A DNA stretch of 23,382 bases from positions 1 to 23,382 of the IMG/VR virus record IMGVR_UViG_3300032087_000476. One strand, given 5' to 3'. Shown piece by piece: positions 1 to 10,700 of this stretch (position 1 is the stretch's first letter; each line of letters begins with the position of its first letter). Position numbers and translations under genes: made by a program. The stretch is from a virus. The notes beneath the pieces were generated by a model. That model did not search any database and was not told the origin of the DNA. It saw only the letters and a list, made by a program, of their open reading frames with translations.

Positions 1-1760
1 ATCAAGCACAAACAATTGTAGATGAAGCTGGTAACGTACCTGCTGGAACAACAATTACTCCTGAACAAGTTAATGAACTTCAAATGGATACAACTACTCA
101 AGCAAAAGCTGCTAAAGTAGGTGCTGTATCTCCTGAACAAGTTGCAGTTGTAAACGATGTTGCTAAAGCTGCTGAACCAAAACCTTTTAAAGCAGCTACT
201 ATTGGTTCTGATGATCTTGCTAAAGTTCCTGAGACTGCTGTAGTTGAAGCAGCTTCTGGTACAGTATCACCTGAAGTTGATCAAGCTTTAGCTAAAGTTG
301 CTGGGGTTGATACTGTAGCTCCTATTGAAGCTGCAGAAGTTGAAGTATTACCCGGAGCTTTACAAGAAAGAGTTGTTGGAGTAATTAGTCCTGAAGCAAA
401 AGCACAAGCAGCAAGAGTTGGTGGTACAAGTTTAGCTAAAATTACTAGAGCTAAAAAACAATTACGTAATGCTGGTTTAAGTGAAGAAGATATTACAGAG
501 CTTGGTAATGATCCTGAATCTTTAGAAGCTAGACTTACAGATTTTACAGAAGAACAACGAGGAATTGTTGAAGGTTTACCTGAAGAAGCTTTAGTATCTA
601 CACAGTTAGATGGCTTACTAGAAGGCATGGAATCAGGAGAAATACCTCTTTGGGCTAGACCTGCTGTTGCATCTGTAGAGCAGATGTTAGCTAAACGTGG
701 GATGGAAGTTTCAACAGTAGGTAGGGATGCATTGCTTAATGCTATTATGACTTCAGCTTTACCTATAGCTCAATCTAATGCTCAAGCTATACAACAAAGT
801 GTAACACAACAAAAATCTATTGAAGCTACTAATGCATTAAAAGATGCAGAAATGTCGCAACAAACAGCTTTGTTTAATGCTCAAAATGTTTTTCAAATGA
901 ACATGGCTCAGTTTAGTGCTGACCAACAAAGAGCTATAAACAACAGTAAGTTTTTACAAACAGCAAGTATTAAAAATGCTGACATGGAACAACAAGCAGT
1001 AGTGCAAGATGCGATACTTATGTCTCAAAGAAACTTAGCCGAAGCTGATCAGAATACAAAGTTTGGTATTCAGAATGCTCAAGCATTTTTATCAATGGAC
1101 ATGGCTAACTTAAGTAATGAGCAACAAGCTACAATTTTAAAAGCACAACAATCTCAACAAAGACTTTTAAGTAACCAAGCTGCTGAAAATGCTGCAGCTC
1201 AGTTTAATGCTACAAGTGAAAACCAAACTAATCAGTTTATGGAAAGTTTAAATGCATCTGTATCTCAGTTTAATGCTCAACAAGCAAATGCAATGGGACA
1301 GTTTAATGCAAGTCAAAAAAATGCTGCCGAAGCTAGAAGAACTGCTAGAGATGCTGAAGCAAGAAAAATTGAAGCTCAATTACAAACTCAAGTAGAACAA
1401 TTTAATGCTACTCAAGAATTTAATAGAGAACAGTTTAATGTAAGAAATGCTACAGCTATTGCACAATCAAATGTACAATGGAGAAGACAAGCTAACACAG
1501 CAGATACTGCAGCTATTAATGCAGCTAATCAACAAAATGCTCAAAATGCTTATAATCTTTCAGTAGCTTCGCAAAACTTTTTATGGCAAGAACTTAGAGA
1601 CGAAGCAGACTTTGCATTTAAAAGATGGGATAATGAAGAATCAAGAAAAACTTCTTTACTTGTAGCTGCTTTAGGTAACACTGAAGGAGTTAATCGTAAA
1701 GATAGTTGGACATCAAACTTACAAGGTATCACAAATTTAGTTGATGGTTGGTTAGATTAA
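1..1760 (+). CDS. Q/N-rich repeat virion structural protein (5' end outside window)
   Basis: The reading frame is open to the left edge (first full codon at base 3), so the ATG at 84 is probably internal and the N-terminus is missing. Numbering from that Met, residues 1-120 are Ala/Val/Pro-rich and carry spaced SPE motifs (VGAVSPE at 12-18, GTVSPE at 59-64, GVISPE at 99-104). Residues about 215-500 form a long, mostly helical Gln/Asn/Ala-rich region with recurring QFNA units (QFNATSENQ, SQFNAQQ, GQFNASQ, EQFNATQ). The end (FLWQELRDEADFAFKRWDNE) looks more like a folded domain. No enzyme motif is visible. It lies 15 bases upstream of other virion-type genes in the same orientation. The composition fits an elongated fibrous or internal structural protein, and I recall similar proteins in marine phages. 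The exact role (internal core, neck or tail) is unknown. Confidence 0.75.
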   Translation, partial: QAQTIVDEAGNVPAGTTITPEQVNELQMDTTTQAKAAKVGAVSPEQVAVVNDVAKAAEPKPFKAATIGSDDLAKVPETAVVEAASGTVSPEVDQALAKVAGVDTVAPIEAAEVEVLPGALQERVVGVISPEAKAQAARVGGTSLAKITRAKKQLRNAGLSEEDITELGNDPESLEARLTDFTEEQRGIVEGLPEEALVSTQLDGLLEGMESGEIPLWARPAVASVEQMLAKRGMEVSTVGRDALLNAIMTSALPIAQSNAQAIQQSVTQQKSIEATNALKDAEMSQQTALFNAQNVFQMNMAQFSADQQRAINNSKFLQTASIKNADMEQQAVVQDAILMSQRNLAEADQNTKFGIQNAQAFLSMDMANLSNEQQATILKAQQSQQRLLSNQAAENAAAQFNATSENQTNQFMESLNASVSQFNAQQANAMGQFNASQKNAAEARRTARDAEARKIEAQLQTQVEQFNATQEFNREQFNVRNATAIAQSNVQWRRQANTADTAAINAANQQNAQNAYNLSVASQNFLWQELRDEADFAFKRWDNEESRKTSLLVAALGNTEGVNRKDSWTSNLQGITNLVDGWLD

Positions 1761-1775
1761 AAGACAGGAAAAATT

Positions 1776-2987
1776 ATGAGTATATTTAAAAAAATTAGAA
1801 AAGGTTTTAAAAAACTTGGAAGCTCTGTAGCTAAAAGAATGCGTAAAATAGGTCGTGGAGTTAAAAAAGGTTTTAGTAAACTAACAAGAGCTTTTGGTAA
1901 GCTTGGACCTCTAGGACATCTTGCAATGTTTTTTATACTACCCGGTATGGGTAATGTACTTACGTCTTGGATGGGTCAATTTGGTTCTAAAGTAATGAGT
2001 ATGTTACCTAAAGGGTTTGCTAAAACTTTAGGAACTATTGGTACTAAAATTAAAGCAGGTGCATCTTTTATTACTAAACCTTTAGGTGCTGTTTACAATA
2101 CAGTCAGTAAAGCTTTAACTGCTGGTATTGATGCTGTTACTGCTCCGTTTATGGGTGGTACAGGAGCAGCTACTAGATTTCAAAACTTTGTTTCTAGCAC
2201 TGCAGAAAAATTTAGTGCAACTCCAACTACAGAACCTATGAGTACAGCAGACATTGCTGAAGCACAAGCAGAAGCTGTTAGCAAAGTAACTGGACCAAAA
2301 GTTCCATTAGGAGAAGAAGCACGTAACGCAAGAATAGGTGAAGTTTCTCCTGATATTACTAAAGCAGCAGAAGCTAATTTAAAATCAATTCAAGAAGCTT
2401 CTAAAGGCATAGCTAATCCAGTTTATGAATACAATGACAAGACTGGTAGATATGAAATATTTGATGGTAATGAACTTGAGAAATCTTTAGCTGCTGGTAA
2501 AGGTCAAACAACTATTAAACCTAAAACAACAATTTCAGTTGACAAAAAACCCGGTGTATTCAAAAAAGTTACAGACAAACTTACTAATTTAAAAACTGGA
2601 GTAAGAGATCAAGAGATTTTTGGAACGGGTGTAAGTATAGGAGAAGCAGCATCAGTAGCTAGTGATACTAGTACAGTTGTAGAAGCTTATAAAGCTTATA
2701 CTGCTGAAGATGTTTATGAACCATCTTACAATTCTAAAGCATTTGCTGAAGCAGAAAGATTAATACCACTAACGTCAGCCGAATATAATCCTTATACAAT
2801 GTCAAGTCAAGCAACAAGTTTTGTATCAGCTCAACCACAAAACACTTTAAACAGTGCAGCTCAAAGTTACGTAGATGCATTACAAATAAAAGGACCTGAT
2901 CCTATCTCATTAGCATTGAATGCTCCGGGATATGGTTATACTTTTGAAGAATCTGTATTCGGTCCAGATTACGCAGGAAACATATAA
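1776..2987 (+). CDS. Basic, membrane-active-looking virion structural protein (403 aa)
   Basis: Residues 1-42 are strongly basic and look amphipathic, with repeated FKK/KKGF patterns, followed by a hydrophobic stretch at about 46-68 (LGHLAMFFILPGMGNVL). Residues 80-135 alternate glycine, hydrophobic and lysine. The middle (150-205) is Ala/Glu-rich and contains GEVSPD at 188-193, similar to the SPE motifs of the preceding protein. The C-terminal third is Ser/Tyr/Ala-rich. A ribosome site (cagga) precedes the ATG. N-termini of this FKKLG type are common in uncharacterised structural proteins of marine phages. The basic plus hydrophobic N-terminus suggests contact with membrane or DNA, so an ejected internal protein is my inference. 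No catalytic motif is seen. Confidence 0.7.
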   Translation: MSIFKKIRKGFKKLGSSVAKRMRKIGRGVKKGFSKLTRAFGKLGPLGHLAMFFILPGMGNVLTSWMGQFGSKVMSMLPKGFAKTLGTIGTKIKAGASFITKPLGAVYNTVSKALTAGIDAVTAPFMGGTGAATRFQNFVSSTAEKFSATPTTEPMSTADIAEAQAEAVSKVTGPKVPLGEEARNARIGEVSPDITKAAEANLKSIQEASKGIANPVYEYNDKTGRYEIFDGNELEKSLAAGKGQTTIKPKTTISVDKKPGVFKKVTDKLTNLKTGVRDQEIFGTGVSIGEAASVASDTSTVVEAYKAYTAEDVYEPSYNSKAFAEAERLIPLTSAEYNPYTMSSQATSFVSAQPQNTLNSAAQSYVDALQIKGPDPISLALNAPGYGYTFEESVFGPDYAGNI

Positions 2988-2988
2988 G

Positions 2989-3600
2989 ATGGCTAGGAAT
3001 ATATTAGAAGAAGCAAAACCTTATTTATTTGATCAACCTATTCCGGGACAATCTTTAGTAAATAGTCCTAATGAAAGATATGCTTGGGAGTCACCTCCGG
3101 AAATTACTTCACAAAAAGATGCAGTTCAAAGAATGTTTTTGGACATGATTAAACCAGACAATATGGAAACATTGGTTGGTATGATGTCTAATGATGTTCC
3201 TATTGCAAACATTGCAGAGCTTTTAATTAAAACATCTTTTCAAAAAGGAAAGATTAATCCTGACTTAGCTATTACTATGATGGAACCTCTAATGTTTATG
3301 TTAAAATCATTAGCTGAAAAAGTAGGTATTGATCCTATTTTATCAGATGATGATGAAGTTGATGAGGTTGATGAGCCAAATCCTGAAGCAAATTTAGAGT
3401 TAGCAGAAAACGTACGTCTTAACAGAAATATAGCAGAGCCTGTAAATAAATTAAGAGAGTTACAAAACAGAACAGCAAACATACCTTTGTCTACACCTGA
3501 GTTAAGAGAACAACTAAAAACTTTAGATACAAGTAAAGTTAAAGCAAGTATAGAACAAAAAAATACTAATCCAAGCTTACTAAGCAGAGAGGAGAACTAA
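2989..3600 (+). CDS. Conserved virion-type protein with N-terminal PIPGQSL motif (203 aa)
   Basis: I place the start at the ATG at 2989, two bases after the previous stop and preceded by aggaa. The same frame opens further up at 2920, but that lies inside the preceding gene. The protein begins MARNILEEAKPYLFDQPIPG and continues through a Trp/Pro-rich segment (YAWESPPEIT) and a helical region with paired methionines (LVGMM, ITMMEPLMFML). An acidic stretch (SDDDEVDEVDE, about 120-130) precedes a charged C-terminal helix. From memory, proteins opening with a PIPGQSL-type motif sit among virion genes of marine T4-like phages; this was not checked by search. Small size and position between larger virion proteins suggest a structural or assembly role. 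No enzymatic motif is visible. Confidence 0.7.
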   Translation: MARNILEEAKPYLFDQPIPGQSLVNSPNERYAWESPPEITSQKDAVQRMFLDMIKPDNMETLVGMMSNDVPIANIAELLIKTSFQKGKINPDLAITMMEPLMFMLKSLAEKVGIDPILSDDDEVDEVDEPNPEANLELAENVRLNRNIAEPVNKLRELQNRTANIPLSTPELREQLKTLDTSKVKASIEQKNTNPSLLSREEN

Positions 3601-3601
3601 T

Positions 3602-6600
3602 ATGTCAGACTATGCTGATATCGTAAATAAATATAAAAATACATCTATTGAAGATTTAGGAACTTCTTTACTTAATCGACAAGCAGATGTTAGAGCAAAA
3701 CAAGCTAAAAGAGATAGGAAAGACAGACGTGTTCAACAAGGGTTAGCTGTTTTATTAGCTGGGCAAAGTCTATTTAAAAATTCTTTTAAAAGAAGACAGG
3801 CTGAGTTACAACAACTACAAACATTAGATTTATTAAATGTTGATTCTGAAGCTAAACAAATTCAAAACATATCTTCTATTTTAAATTTTCAACCTGAAGG
3901 GGCTGAGTCTCTTATTGATTTTACTAAACAAATAGACCCTGCTACTGGTAAAGCTTATACAGTAGAACAAAATGTAGATAGATTTTTTTCTAACCCTTTA
4001 AACAACGAAGGCTTTCGTGATAAACTAAGCCCACTCTTAGATCAAAGACTACAGTTTTCAGGAAATAAAAACTTAGCTCAAGATGATCCTGCAAGATATG
4101 CACTCTTACAAGAAGTTATGGCTAAACAAGCTTTTGCAAATTTAATTGAAGGAGATAATCACATTAAATTTGTTGATGCATTAAATAAAGATATATATTC
4201 TGGTCAATTAGAAGACCCAAATGAAATTTTAGGAAAAAGTTTAGGGATTACAAATAAAAAATTAGAGTCATATAGAAGACAAAAATTTGCAGAACTAGAA
4301 CAACAATATAAAAATCAAGGATTGTTTAGTGGTATTGTAAATTTATTTAAAGGTATTGGTCAAAAAGATGCTGATGAAACTGGAAGACCTAACCTATTTA
4401 AAAATTTAACAGAAGACATGTTAAATGAAAACAGAAGCTTAGATGATATTTTACCTCTTATGACTTTAGAAGAGTTAGTAGGTAAATCATTTGATGCTGC
4501 TGTAAGACAATCTCGATTAAGTCCTGTTAGATATTTAAACGAAGCAAACAATCCTAAATATGAAAACTTAAGAAGTTCTATGCTTACAGAAATTGTACCA
4601 GAATTACAAAGTGAAGTACGTAGAGAAATAGCTTTTAAAAAGTTTGGCTTACAAAACTATATTCCTGAAAATATGATGGAAGACCTTGCAGATGACTTAC
4701 TTAAAACTAACAGTGTTGCTGGTATTAACTTTGCAAAACGAGCCACTGCATTATCTATTAGACTAAAAAATGATCCAAGATATGCTATGGAAAAATTTAA
4801 TATACCAATTTTAGAACAAAAAGAATTTATTGCATCTTTACAAGATGACAAATTTAGACATAAAGTTGCAGCATTTTTAACATTAAAAGCTGGTGCTGGT
4901 AAAAGATTTTTTGGTTATGAATATGTAGGAGCACCTACACCTTTAGCACAAATTACAACATCTTTTAAAGACGAAGATGAATTTAAACGAGATGTAAAAA
5001 CTAAATATGGTTACAATCCTAAACAAGCTGCTGAAGTTTTAGACCCAGAGCTAACACCTATGTTTGAACGTAGTGGTAGTCCAACAAAAGAATATAGTAA
5101 ACTTTCACAAGAAAGAAAACTTGATTCACACTATGCATTTATAAAACAAATGAAGCCTAATACTCCAGAAGGGAGAGCTATGGCTGAAAAGTTTAATGCT
5201 GAAACACCAAATCCTTTAAATCTTCCATTCGATGAATATCTTCAAACAATGACAGAACAAGAAAATCTAGAACAAGAAATTAAACTTATTGAAGATACAA
5301 GATTCTTAAGTGCAAAACAAGTAGAAATTTATAAAATGAATAGTTCTAGAATTCAAGCTACAAAAGAAGATATTAGAAATGAAACTGTTACTTCAAGAAA
5401 TCCTGTCACTGGTTTAAGTGAAACTAGAGAAGCTTCTCCAGCAGACATTCAAAACATGAAAGGTCAAATTAGAAGACTTGAATTAAGTAATGAACAACTA
5501 CTAGAAAAACCTAGAGGTATGGAGACATTCTTTACGATAGGATTAGATGATCAACGTAGAGGACTTGAAAATGATATTCAAGCTAGGAAAGCTTTACTAC
5601 CTAGACAACGAGAAATCATGGGAGATTCTGAATATCAAGAAAGATTAAATATGATTGCAGAAAAAGAACAGCAATTAAAATTAGTTACAGCAGAAATACA
5701 AGACTTTGGTCGTGAAAAAGCAGATGAAGAAATAGAAAATGTAAAAATAGAAGCTAAAATTAAAAAAGACGAAAAGAAAAATCCTTTTGTAGCTGAAGTT
5801 AAAAAAGAACTTAGAAGCAAAGAGGGTAAACGATTAGAAGCTTATAAGCCTGTTGATTCAGAAGAATACTTTACTATTGGTTATGGACATTATGGACCTG
5901 ATGTAGAAGAAGGAATGGTTATAACAGAAGCACGAGCTGAAGAGTTGTTGCATGAAGATGTAATGGTTAGAATAGATGAAATTAAAAACTTAATTCCTGA
6001 TTTTGTAACATTTAGTGAAGACAAACAAACTGCAATATTTAGTGAATACTATAGAGGCTCAATAAAACAAAGTCCTAAAACTATTGAATTACTAAGACAA
6101 AAGAAATACGAAGAGGCAGCTACAGAGTTTTTAAATAATGAAGAAGCTCTCAAACAGCAAATGCTATTAAAAGATAGCAATGACAGCGCTGAAAAAGTTT
6201 TATCTAGTTTTGAAACTGCTAAAACTTATGTAGGTGGGGAGCAGGCTTATTTCGATACTCAACTAAAAACTCAACTAGATACTATGTTGAGTCAAAAGTA
6301 TGGGGAAGGCAGTCGAAATGAAACTACTTATCAGCAAATTTTAAATAGGCTAGTAAGAGAAAATTCTGATGCTTATTATGAAGGTCAAGTAAAACTTAGA
6401 GACCTTTCTAGAGACTATGCTGCAAGTGGAAACGCAAACGCTTACAAAGAAAACAGACAAACAATTGCAGGAGATGGTACAGTAAAAGGCACTATAGCTA
6501 ATAAACTTAGCAGGCTTACAGGTGTTTTAGATGTAGACCTCTACAAAGAAAAGAATGCTGAGATTGTTAAGAAAAGCGAAGCGTTTCAAACTAATTATCA

Positions 6601-7672
6601 GACAATCTTTAATCAAACAAAAGATGTTCTTCTTGCGGAAGCTGTGGCTGAAATATCTTCAGATGATATAGGTGTTCCGGCTCCCGAAAAACTAGACAGT
6701 TTTACTCATAAACATAAAAATCTTTTGGGAGAAGAAACAGAAACTCAGGTTACTACATTTAATGTGTATAGTCGTAAGGCAGATGGCACAGTATTTAAAA
6801 CACCTGTAAATATGGTTGTTGGCCCCTATGGATGGCAACAATTCACTGCAGCGCAACAAAATACTGATTTTACTTTAAGTCAAGTTGCAGGTAGCATTCC
6901 AGAGAATTTACTTAAAGGAGGCATATCTGATTTTCAAAAGATTGATAAAGAGGTAGCGGAAGCAGTAAATGATATAATTGTACAAGATATTGAAGAAAAA
7001 CAAAATCTAAAGCCTAGAGACATTGGATACGAAGATGCTTACAATGCAAGACAAGAAGGATTCGTAAGAAACATGGTAGCTTCAGGAATATTGGCTGAGC
7101 AAGGAAAATATGCAACTATGCAAGACGGACAACTAATATTTGTTCAAATGGTTAAAAATAGAATGCAAGATGGAGAGCTAACAAGTCAGGGAGTTTCAGG
7201 TATAGGCACTTCAAATATTTTTGAAACAATGTTTGCTATGCAAGACTTAGACCAAGCAGGTAAAATAATTTCACGTAATGGATTAGCTATATTAGGCTCA
7301 CAGCCTAAAAAAATGTATGATGAATTGTTTTTAATGAACGAGGAACAGCGTAATAAAATTTATGCTAGACTAGAATCGCAAGATACCTCGGATGTAAGAG
7401 GTACAAATTATTTTGATGGATATTTAAATGCTGATGCTTTTCAAAGACAAATTATGACAATTGACCACCTTATTAAAAATAGCGATGAATTTAATTTTGA
7501 TAACTATACATCTTTTGATGCAATGATGTCTGAGGGAGCAAAGCAAATAAGCGCACAAGTAACTGCAGCACAAGAAAAAAGAAAGGCAGAAGCTGAAAGA
7601 GCAAAAGCTTTAGAAGAAAAGCGTAAGAATAAAATAAAAACTTATAATCCTCTTACTGGACAAAGCCTGTAA
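3602..7672 (+). CDS. Large internal virion protein with embedded GH24 lysozyme domain (1356 aa)
   Basis: Probable virion-borne peptidoglycan hydrolase that opens the wall during DNA entry. Residues 1-90 are charged and helical (IEDLGTSLLNRQADVR, then LAVLLAGQSLF). A long coiled-coil-like region at about 600-735 leads into a T4-type lysozyme domain at roughly 735-870. The lysozyme signature is SKEGKRLEAYK (Glu741), Asp752 and YFTIGYGHYG (Thr758), matching the E-D-T triad of T4 lysozyme (E11, D20, T26), but with two extra residues between the Glu and the Asp. Later sequence includes an FTLSQVAGSIP segment, and the end is a Lys/Glu-rich helix. GAGGAG within the last codons of the upstream gene precedes the ATG, one base after that gene's stop. 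By position and architecture it resembles a T7 gp16-like ejection protein, although T7 uses an unrelated transglycosylase fold. Confidence 0.8.
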   Translation: MSDYADIVNKYKNTSIEDLGTSLLNRQADVRAKQAKRDRKDRRVQQGLAVLLAGQSLFKNSFKRRQAELQQLQTLDLLNVDSEAKQIQNISSILNFQPEGAESLIDFTKQIDPATGKAYTVEQNVDRFFSNPLNNEGFRDKLSPLLDQRLQFSGNKNLAQDDPARYALLQEVMAKQAFANLIEGDNHIKFVDALNKDIYSGQLEDPNEILGKSLGITNKKLESYRRQKFAELEQQYKNQGLFSGIVNLFKGIGQKDADETGRPNLFKNLTEDMLNENRSLDDILPLMTLEELVGKSFDAAVRQSRLSPVRYLNEANNPKYENLRSSMLTEIVPELQSEVRREIAFKKFGLQNYIPENMMEDLADDLLKTNSVAGINFAKRATALSIRLKNDPRYAMEKFNIPILEQKEFIASLQDDKFRHKVAAFLTLKAGAGKRFFGYEYVGAPTPLAQITTSFKDEDEFKRDVKTKYGYNPKQAAEVLDPELTPMFERSGSPTKEYSKLSQERKLDSHYAFIKQMKPNTPEGRAMAEKFNAETPNPLNLPFDEYLQTMTEQENLEQEIKLIEDTRFLSAKQVEIYKMNSSRIQATKEDIRNETVTSRNPVTGLSETREASPADIQNMKGQIRRLELSNEQLLEKPRGMETFFTIGLDDQRRGLENDIQARKALLPRQREIMGDSEYQERLNMIAEKEQQLKLVTAEIQDFGREKADEEIENVKIEAKIKKDEKKNPFVAEVKKELRSKEGKRLEAYKPVDSEEYFTIGYGHYGPDVEEGMVITEARAEELLHEDVMVRIDEIKNLIPDFVTFSEDKQTAIFSEYYRGSIKQSPKTIELLRQKKYEEAATEFLNNEEALKQQMLLKDSNDSAEKVLSSFETAKTYVGGEQAYFDTQLKTQLDTMLSQKYGEGSRNETTYQQILNRLVRENSDAYYEGQVKLRDLSRDYAASGNANAYKENRQTIAGDGTVKGTIANKLSRLTGVLDVDLYKEKNAEIVKKSEAFQTNYQTIFNQTKDVLLAEAVAEISSDDIGVPAPEKLDSFTHKHKNLLGEETETQVTTFNVYSRKADGTVFKTPVNMVVGPYGWQQFTAAQQNTDFTLSQVAGSIPENLLKGGISDFQKIDKEVAEAVNDIIVQDIEEKQNLKPRDIGYEDAYNARQEGFVRNMVASGILAEQGKYATMQDGQLIFVQMVKNRMQDGELTSQGVSGIGTSNIFETMFAMQDLDQAGKIISRNGLAILGSQPKKMYDELFLMNEEQRNKIYARLESQDTSDVRGTNYFDGYLNADAFQRQIMTIDHLIKNSDEFNFDNYTSFDAMMSEGAKQISAQVTAAQEKRKAEAERAKALEEKRKNKIKTYNPLTGQSL

Positions 7673-7713
7673 GCTCTATATATAAGATTAAAACTTTTAA
7701 AGGATTTTTATAA

Positions 7714-10700
7714 ATGTCAAAAAACGCATTCGACATAGCATCTGAAAATTATGCTGTAGGAAATTACAATGTAGGACTTTCTGAAACTGCTTACAATGAA
7801 GCTCGTCAAAATCGTGTACCTGTAAATTACAGTGTTAGCGACTGGGAGCAAGATGAAGATATTATAAAAAGTTTTGAAAAGCTTACAGATTACTTAGCTG
7901 AAAATCAAAGTGCTGCCAGATACCTTTATGACCAAGCAACTACTGGTCAGGATGATGACCCTGCTGAATTTATGCGAGACTTAACTTTTAGATTAGGTGC
8001 TCCTATTTCTTTAGCTACATCGTTGAAGGATGCCCCCGAAGATGTTAAGGCTGCATATAGAACTTTAAAAACTAAATGGGACAAAGCAACAGTAACAGGC
8101 TTTGGAGAACAAGTTGAAAGAATCTTAGATTATGGTGGTGACTTGTTGTTTAATCCTGAAACAGCCGTAACAGTAGCCGGACTTATGTCAGGTTTTGGTA
8201 CTATGGGTACAGGCACAGCAGTAACAATTGCAACCCGAAAAGCTGCACAGGTAAAGGCTAAGGAGGCTCTAGAACGAGCTGTAAAGTCTTCTTTTGCTGC
8301 AGCAGCCAATAACCCTAAAACTGCTTTAATGAGCTTAGGTACAGTTCATGGAGCTGCAGGAGAGCATTTAGCACAAGAGTTAGACATTGCAGCAGATATA
8401 AAATCCGAAGAAGACTATAGTGTTGGAAGCACACTGGCAAGCGGTGCTTTGGGTGCAGGCTTTGGTTTAGGATTATATGGAGTAGGTAAGCTTGCCGGAA
8501 AAGGATACAGCGCCTACAAAAGTAAGTTTGGAAATAAAAACTTTAGAGATGACACTAATATAGATGAATCACTTTCAGTTGATGAAGGCTCTGCAGCTTT
8601 TGAAGAAGTTTTAGAAGCTGAGTTTATTCCTGCTTCTGCCGGAGATTTAGTCGATGAGGCATTACGTTTAGAAGGTGAAGTGGGTGATTTAAAAGTTATT
8701 CTTGACGGAGGAGATAATGCTCTTAATAGAACTGTAACTCAACTTGCAGACGACTTAGGTGGCGGTGAAAAAACTCAAGAAGAAATTAGACGTATAATTA
8801 GAACTGCTGCTGCTAATGAAACAACTCGTGCAGGAAGACAAAAGTCTATACAGCAGCAACTTTATATTTTATCTTCTAGACTTACTGGTAATTTCTTTGG
8901 TAAGGCTGCAGGTATTCTGTCGCCTATTACAAAATTTTCAGGAACTGCACGACAGCTTCAGAAAAAATTAAGCTATGAGTTTGGCATAAAATATAAAGTA
9001 CAAGACGAAGTTGTAGAGAAAGACCTGTCAGAGGTTCAACGTGAAATAACTGGTAAGATGAATGAGCGCTTTAGGGCTATTGTAGATACTCTTTCTTTAA
9101 GCGAGATAGACACTAAGTTTGCTATAGATATAAATGCTGCGCTAAGTAAAAGACTTAGAAGCTATAAAGATATTAAGTTTGACCAGTTTGATGATGTTAC
9201 TAACGCTGCAATCAATAAAGCTGCTGTAGAAGTTAAACAGTTATATGCAGAGATGGGTAAAGACCTTGCTGATATAGGAGTTATTGATAAACTGCAAGAC
9301 AACTATATTCCTCGTATGTGGAGTCGTAGTGCTATCGAAGCAGACCCCGAAGGTCTTGAAAGGCTTTTTGTAGAGAAAGCCGGATTTAGCCCTGCCGAAG
9401 CTAAAAGAACAGTAGCAGACATGCTCAATCTAAATAAACAAATAGATGAAGGTGTAGGCGGTGGTCATTTCTTCTCAGCCAAAAGAAAGATAAATACTAT
9501 TCTTGAAGATGCAGATTTTGAAAAATATTTAAATACTGATGTATTAGCAACCTTACATGCTTATACTTTTCAGTATGGTAAATCTTTATCTAAGCATCGA
9601 GTATTAGGCGTAAAGAACTTAAAAGAATTTGAGTCTTTTTGGATTCCTCGCATTAAAGAAGAAATGGAAGCAAACGGACAGGTGTTCGATAACAAAATGC
9701 GAAAAGGCATTGTTAATCTGTATAAGACTGCAACAGGCGAAGGCTTAGATAGATTTGGAAGAACAGCTCAAACAGCGGTAGATACTTATAGTTTTGGAAA
9801 CCGAGTCGCATTGCTAGGCATGGCAACCTTGTCAAGTTTAACAGAAGTATTTTTAAATATTGCTAAAGGTGGTGTTATAAACTCTGTTAAGGGTTTTGGA
9901 GAGGCTATAGAACAATCTCATAAAATGATAACTAAAGACATGGAATCCATGCTAATGACTAAGCATGGCATGACCGCAGGCGAAGCGCTATCTGAAATGC
10001 GGAAGTTTAGCATACACGTAGACCAAGCACTTAATCAGGTAGGTGACAGGCTTGCGGGTGATGAGCTTGTAACCGAAGGGCTGCAGAATGCAAGCAACAA
10101 GTTTTTTCGTTTAAATCTTCTAGACCAGTGGACTAAGTTTGTTCAGACTGTTTCGCATTCAACTGGTAAAAATTTAATAGATGAAAATATCAAAAAACTA
10201 GCTATCGACTATAAGAATGTCCCTATGGATAGAAAAGGCGAAATTCTTGCAGGAGAGTTAGCAGAGCTTGGTATTGATTATAAAAAGGCTGTAGATTGGT
10301 TCAATGCCGGAGCAAAGAAAACAGATGATTTTTATAAGAACGATTTTTTAGGTGGAGCTGCAAGATATACTAACTCTGTAATTCTACAGCCTACAGCAAT
10401 GTCTGGCATAAAGCCAATGTTATACTCTAATCCTAAAACATCATTTATGTTTCAGTTGTTAAGTTATCCTGCTGCGTTTACTAATACTGTTATAAAAGGG
10501 GCGGTGAAAGCTATTGCTACATCTCCTTCACGCAATGCTGCTAAAATAGGCATTGCAGGTTTAATTATGACTGGTATGGCACGATGGACTAACTATGTTA
10601 GAACTGGTGGTGAAAGCGAAAGAAATAAAACTCAGTCAGAAATTATTTTTGATGCCATAGCTCGTTGGGGCGGTAACGGCATTTTATTGGATAGTTTAGA

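Noticed and set aside
281-628. Open frame of 115 codons on the minus strand
   Set aside because: It is antisense to the Ala/Glu-rich virion protein, rich in Ser/Leu as expected from the complement, and has no supporting context.
1776-1900. Lysine-rich N-terminus as a separate antimicrobial-type peptide
   Set aside because: The frame continues for 403 codons without a break or an internal start with a ribosome site.
7676-7690. TATATAAG-type sequence as a late promoter
   Set aside because: The 41-base gap is simply AT-rich, no second element is seen, and the same motif is not repeated at other gene starts.
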